This document shows positions 60,624 through 64,000 of a stretch of DNA of 64,000 bases, in pieces (the first letter of the stretch is position 1; each line of letters starts with the position of its first letter). A model generated the notes under the pieces. That model did no database searches and was not told where the DNA came from. It saw nothing but the letters and a program-made list of their open reading frames with translations. The stretch lies in contig CAWIJO010000010.1 in NCBI GenBank assembly GCA_963836355.1, positions 496,001-560,000 of the forward strand, written 5' to 3'. This DNA comes from Palsa-506 sp963836355 (lineage in GTDB: Bacteria; Actinomycetota; Actinomycetes; Streptosporangiales; Streptosporangiaceae). Made by a program: the position numbers and the translations under genes.

Positions 60624-61760
60624 TCAGGAGCGGGCGGCGTGGCGGCTGCGCTCCAGTTCGGCCATGACCGTGGTGCCGAGCTCGCTCCAGCTCGTCTCGA
60701 ACTTGGCCACGCCGTCACGTTCGAGCTGGCTGGTAACGTCATCGAAATCGACGCCGGCCGCGGCGAGCTGGCCGAGCACGTGCCGGGCCTCGCCGTAGCG
60801 GCCGCTGATGGTATCCCCGGTGACCTTGCCGTGGTCGGCGAACGCTTCCAGGGTGGTGCCCGGCATGGTGTTAACGGTGTCCGCGGCGACCAGCTCGGTG
60901 ACGTACATGGTGTCCGGATAGGCGGGGTCCTTGACCCCGGTGGACGCCCATAGCGGGCGTTGCGGCTGAGCTCCGAGCCGGGCTAGCTGCTGCCATCGCT
61001 GGCTGCTGGTTAGCTCCTGGTACGCCTGGTAGGCGAGCCGGGCGTTGGCGATGGCCGCCTGGCCCCTGAGCCCGGCGGCCGCACCGCCTGCTATCTGGCC
61101 GAGCCGGGCATCGACTTCGGTGTCCACCCGGGAGACGAAGAAGGAGGCGACCGACCGGATCGCGGCTATCTCCCGGCCCGCGGCCGCGGCCTGTTCCAGG
61201 CCGCTCAGGTATGCGTCCATGACCTCGCGGTACCGGGCGAGGGCGAAGATCAGCGTTACGTTGACGCTGATTCCCTCGCTGGTCACCTGCCTGATCGCCG
61301 CGAGGCCAGCCGGTGTTGCCGGGATCTTGACGAACAGGTTGTCCCGGTCCACCGCGCCGCGCAGGGCCCGGGCCGCCGCTACGGTCGCGGCAGTGTCGCC
61401 TGCCAGCCGGGGATCCACCTCGATGGAGACCCGGCCGTCCCGGCCGCCGGTCCGCTGGTAGACCGGGGCGAGGACGTCGCAGGCGGACCGGACGTCGTCG
61501 GTGGTGATGGCGAAGACCGCCGTGTCCACGTCGGCGCCGCGGGCGGCCAGGACACGCAGCTGGTCGTCATAACGGTCGCCCTCGGCCAGGGCGGCAGCGA
61601 ATATCGTGGGGTTAGTCGTCACCCCGACCACGTGCCGGCCGGTAATAAGCGACTGCAGGCCGCCGCCGGCCAGCAGCTCACGGGACAGGTCGTCCAGCCA
61701 TACCGCCACACCCTCGGCGGACAGCTCGGCTAGCGGGTCGCGGCTGGTGTCGTCAGTCAT
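60624..61760 (-). CDS. tal: Transaldolase
   Basis: The 378-residue TalB-like barrel enzyme has the family's GVTTNPTIFAAALAEGDRYD, then VSIEVDPRLAGDTAATVAAA, NLFVKIPATPAGLAAI with the Schiff-base Lys, GISVNVTLIFALARYREVMD and VASFFVSRVDTEVDARLG. The length fits actinobacterial transaldolases. It lies 79 bp after the transketolase stop in the same direction, so the two form a non-oxidative pentose-phosphate pair. The DYGK-type end (TSWSELGTTVMAELERSRHA) is normal. Confidence 0.93.
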   Translation of the reverse strand: MTDDTSRDPLAELSAEGVAVWLDDLSRELLAGGGLQSLITGRHVVGVTTNPTIFAAALAEGDRYDDQLRVLAARGADVDTAVFAITTDDVRSACDVLAPVYQRTGGRDGRVSIEVDPRLAGDTAATVAAARALRGAVDRDNLFVKIPATPAGLAAIRQVTSEGISVNVTLIFALARYREVMDAYLSGLEQAAAAGREIAAIRSVASFFVSRVDTEVDARLGQIAGGAAAGLRGQAAIANARLAYQAYQELTSSQRWQQLARLGAQPQRPLWASTGVKDPAYPDTMYVTELVAADTVNTMPGTTLEAFADHGKVTGDTISGRYGEARHVLGQLAAAGVDFDDVTSQLERDGVAKFETSWSELGTTVMAELERSRHAARS

Positions 61761-61772
61761 CTGCTGGCCTTT

Positions 61773-61794
61773 CGGAACGGAACGGAACGGAACG
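61773..61794. repeat. GGAAC tandem repeat (four units)
   Basis: CGGAA-type pentamer units repeat four times between tkt and tal, about 13 bp before the tal start codon. Slippage could alter the spacing of tal's Shine-Dalgarno region. The tal leader has AGGCCAGCAG just before the ATG. Confidence 0.6.
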
Positions 61795-61838
61795 CGGTCG
61801 GGGCGACGAGCAGGGCAGTTGCTGCGGGCAGCCCCGGG

Positions 61839-64000
61839 CTAGGCGGGACGGTCGGCGGTGCCGCCGGAGGACGGGGCAAAGGTGGCGGGATGGCCGCCAG
61901 GGCGGGCGCCGTGGCCGGCGTCGTGGATGCTGTCACGCGCGGCGGCCGCGACGGCATCGGCGGTGATGCCGAATTCCCGGTACAGGGTCTGGTAGTCGGC
62001 AGACGCGCCGAAATGCTCGATGCCGACGCTGCGCCCGGCATCGCCGACGATCTTCTCCCAGCCGCCGGTGATCCCGGCTTCCACGCTGACCCGCGCCCGG
62101 ATGCCGGGCGGCAGGACCGTGTCGCGGTAGGCCGGTTCCTGCGCGGCGAACCATTCCACGCACGGCATCGAGACGACCCGGGCGCCGATGCCCGCGCCCT
62201 GGAGCTGCTCGCGGGCAGCGAGGGCAACCTGCACCTCGGACCCGGTGCCGATCAGCACGACGACGGGGCTGCCGCCGGCCGCCTCGGCGAGGATGTAGCC
62301 GCCGCGGGCGGCGCCTTCGGCCGACGCGTAGCCGGTGCCGTCGCCGCGGTCGAGGACCGGTATGTCCTGCCGGCTCAGCACGATGCCCGCAGGCCGGCTG
62401 GCGTTCTCGATGACGGCACGCCAGCAGATGCTGGTCTCGTTCGCGTCACCAGGCCGGACCACGTCCAGGCCGGGAATGTTGCGTAGCGAGGCCAGCTGCT
62501 CCACCGGCTGGTGGGTGGGCCCGTCCTCGCCCAGCCCGACCGAGTCATGCGTCCAGACATAGATCGCGGGCAGCTGCATCAGCGCAGCCAGCCGCACCGC
62601 GGGCCGCATGTAGTCGCTGAACGTCAGGAATGTCCCGCCGTAGGCCCGGGTCAGCGACTGCAGCGCGATGCCGTTCAGCGCGGCGGCCATCGCGTGCTCG
62701 CGGATGCCGAAATGCACCGTGCGCCCGTACGGCCCGCCGTGCCATTCCTTGGTCTGCCGCCTCGGCGGGATGAACGAGTCCGCGCCGTCCATCGTGGTGT
62801 TGTTGCTCTCGGCCAGGTCCGCTGACCCGCCCCACAGCTCCGGCAGCATGGGTGCCAGCGCGGACAGCACCGCGCCGCTGGCCTTGCGGGTCGCCATTCC
62901 GTCGCGGTCGGGTTCGAAGCTGGGCAGCGCGCTGGCCCAGCCGTCCGGCAGCCGCCCGGCCTGGAGCCGGTCAAGCAGCCCGGCCCGGTCCGGGCTGGCC
63001 TGCCGCCACGCTTCGTAGCGGCGCTGCCAGCCCGCGTGCGCGGCGCGGCCCCGGCCCACCACCTCGCGGGCATGCCGGAGCACGGGTTCCTCCACCGTGA
63101 ACGACTGGTCCGGGTCGAAGCCGAGCAGCTTCCTGGTCGCCGCGATCTCGTCGGCGCCCAGCGCCGACCCATGCGCCTTGCCGGTGTTCTGCTTAGTAGG
63201 CGCTGGCCAGCCGATGATCGTGTTGAGCACGATGATCGACGGCCGGGCTGCCTCGCGCCTGGCCGCCGTGACGGCCTCCAGGACCGCGTCGACGTCCTCC
63301 GCGTAGCCGTCCTGGCCGCGCCAGTCCACCGTCTGGACGTGCCAGCCATAGGCGGCGTACCGGGCGGCGACATCCTCGCTGAACGAGACGCCGGTGTCGT
63401 CCTCGATGGAGATGTGGTTCTGGTCGTGGAACACGATCAGGCTGCCAAGCTCCTGGTGCCCGGCCAGCGAACTGGCCTCGCTCGAGAGGCCCTCCATCAT
63501 GTCGCCGTCCGAGGCGACGACATAGACGTGATGGTCGAACGGGCTCTGCCCGGGCGCGGCCTCCGGGTCAAGCAGCCCGCGCTCTCGGCGCGCCGCCATG
63601 GCCATGCCCACCGCCGCGCCGAGCCCCTGCCCGAGCGGGCCGGTGGTGATCTCCACTCCCCGGGTATGCCGGTACTCCGGATGCCCGGGAGTTTTCGAGC
63701 CCCACGTGCGCAGCGCCCGCAGGTCCTCGATCTGCAGCCCGTACCCGGACAGGAACAGCTGGATGTAGAGCGTCAGGCTGGTATGCCCGGCCGACAGCAC
63801 GAACCGGTCCCGGCCAAGCCACTGGTCATCAGCCGGATCGTGCACAAGCACCTGCTGGAACAGCAGATACGCCAGCGGCGCCAGGCTAATCGCCGTGCCC
63901 GGATGGCCGCTGCCGGCCCGCTGCACCGCATCGGCGGCGAGCAGCCGGGCAGTGTCGACCGCGCGCACGTCGGCATCGGTCCAGCCGGCCCGCTCCGCCA
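61839..64000 (-). CDS. tkt: Transketolase (5' end just outside the window)
   Basis: At least 720 residues are visible. The N-terminal TPP domain has QRAGSGHPGTAISLAPLAYL and VASDGDMMEGLSSEASSLAG with FHDQNHISIEDDTG (GDG...N). The central Pyr domain has GSADLAESNNTTMDGADSFI, HFGIREHAMAAALNGIALQS (the REH Glu) and SDYMRPAVRLAALMQLPAIY. The end includes SVEAGITGGWEKIVGDAGRS. In-frame codons AERAGWTDADVRA reach the last bases, and the start probably begins one base beyond the edge. It is upstream of tal, with which it supplies pentose-phosphate interconversion. Confidence 0.93.
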   Translation of the reverse strand, partial: AERAGWTDADVRAVDTARLLAADAVQRAGSGHPGTAISLAPLAYLLFQQVLVHDPADDQWLGRDRFVLSAGHTSLTLYIQLFLSGYGLQIEDLRALRTWGSKTPGHPEYRHTRGVEITTGPLGQGLGAAVGMAMAARRERGLLDPEAAPGQSPFDHHVYVVASDGDMMEGLSSEASSLAGHQELGSLIVFHDQNHISIEDDTGVSFSEDVAARYAAYGWHVQTVDWRGQDGYAEDVDAVLEAVTAARREAARPSIIVLNTIIGWPAPTKQNTGKAHGSALGADEIAATRKLLGFDPDQSFTVEEPVLRHAREVVGRGRAAHAGWQRRYEAWRQASPDRAGLLDRLQAGRLPDGWASALPSFEPDRDGMATRKASGAVLSALAPMLPELWGGSADLAESNNTTMDGADSFIPPRRQTKEWHGGPYGRTVHFGIREHAMAAALNGIALQSLTRAYGGTFLTFSDYMRPAVRLAALMQLPAIYVWTHDSVGLGEDGPTHQPVEQLASLRNIPGLDVVRPGDANETSICWRAVIENASRPAGIVLSRQDIPVLDRGDGTGYASAEGAARGGYILAEAAGGSPVVVLIGTGSEVQVALAAREQLQGAGIGARVVSMPCVEWFAAQEPAYRDTVLPPGIRARVSVEAGITGGWEKIVGDAGRSVGIEHFGASADYQTLYREFGITADAVAAAARDSIHDAGHGARPGGHPATFAPSSGGTADRPA

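Overview
The window is GC-rich (about 70 %) DNA with GTG/ATG starts behind strong GGAGG-type ribosome-binding sites and actinobacterial gene families: SARP/AfsR regulators, an Acg-type nitroreductase, a group 3b hydrogenase and DUF302/DUF1269 proteins. It most probably comes from a soil actinomycete, perhaps near Streptosporangiales. I cannot place it more finely from sequence alone.

Left part (1-8.4 kb). A universal stress protein gene leaves the window on the left. Next to it is the C-terminal third of an enolase gene. A tight six-gene minus-strand operon (8254 to 762) then encodes a complex I / hydrogenase-4-like membrane complex. Its large subunit has lost all four NiFe cysteines and its small subunit all four proximal-cluster cysteines, so it is an Ehr-type (hydrogenase-related) complex and not a hydrogenase. 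Both the stress gene and the operon are preceded by a clear fluoride (crcB-motif) riboswitch. Both also share a GGAGGCC Shine-Dalgarno that can pair with the aptamer, followed by a short leader ORF overlapping the first gene.

Middle part (8.4-35 kb). This is a gene-poor, decayed landscape. Intact genes (DUF1269 protein, cNMP-binding histidine kinase, alpha/beta hydrolases, SDR, FAD monooxygenase, AfsR-like regulator, SARP-ATPase regulator, OsmC, DsrE, BBE-type flavoprotein) alternate with many truncated or frameshifted remnants. Two regulatory regions carry heptamer direct repeats with an 11-bp period, the signature of SARP binding sites.

Right part (35-60 kb). A stress/dormancy-like set (USP, PPOX flavoproteins, Acg nitroreductase, STAS-PAS protein) carries DosR-like boxes. 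The PPOX-nitroreductase-PAS block is present twice. At 52.2-60.2 kb it flanks a complete group 3b [NiFe] hydrogenase locus. At 35.8-40.3 kb the hydrogenase is absent and a broken transposase separates the PPOX and nitroreductase parts. Between them lies a sulfur-handling set: a CstR-like repressor with its operator, TauE/SafE exporter, DUF302, DsrE, a TusE-like protein and an SQR remnant.

The hydrogenase large subunit and its protease are on the plus strand. The remaining subunits and a cyclic-nucleotide-binding protein converge on them from the minus strand. The right edge holds transaldolase and transketolase. Three fragments of the 3' half of RNase P RNA are scattered through the window, two of them cut at the same base, which suggests attachment-site-like remnants.
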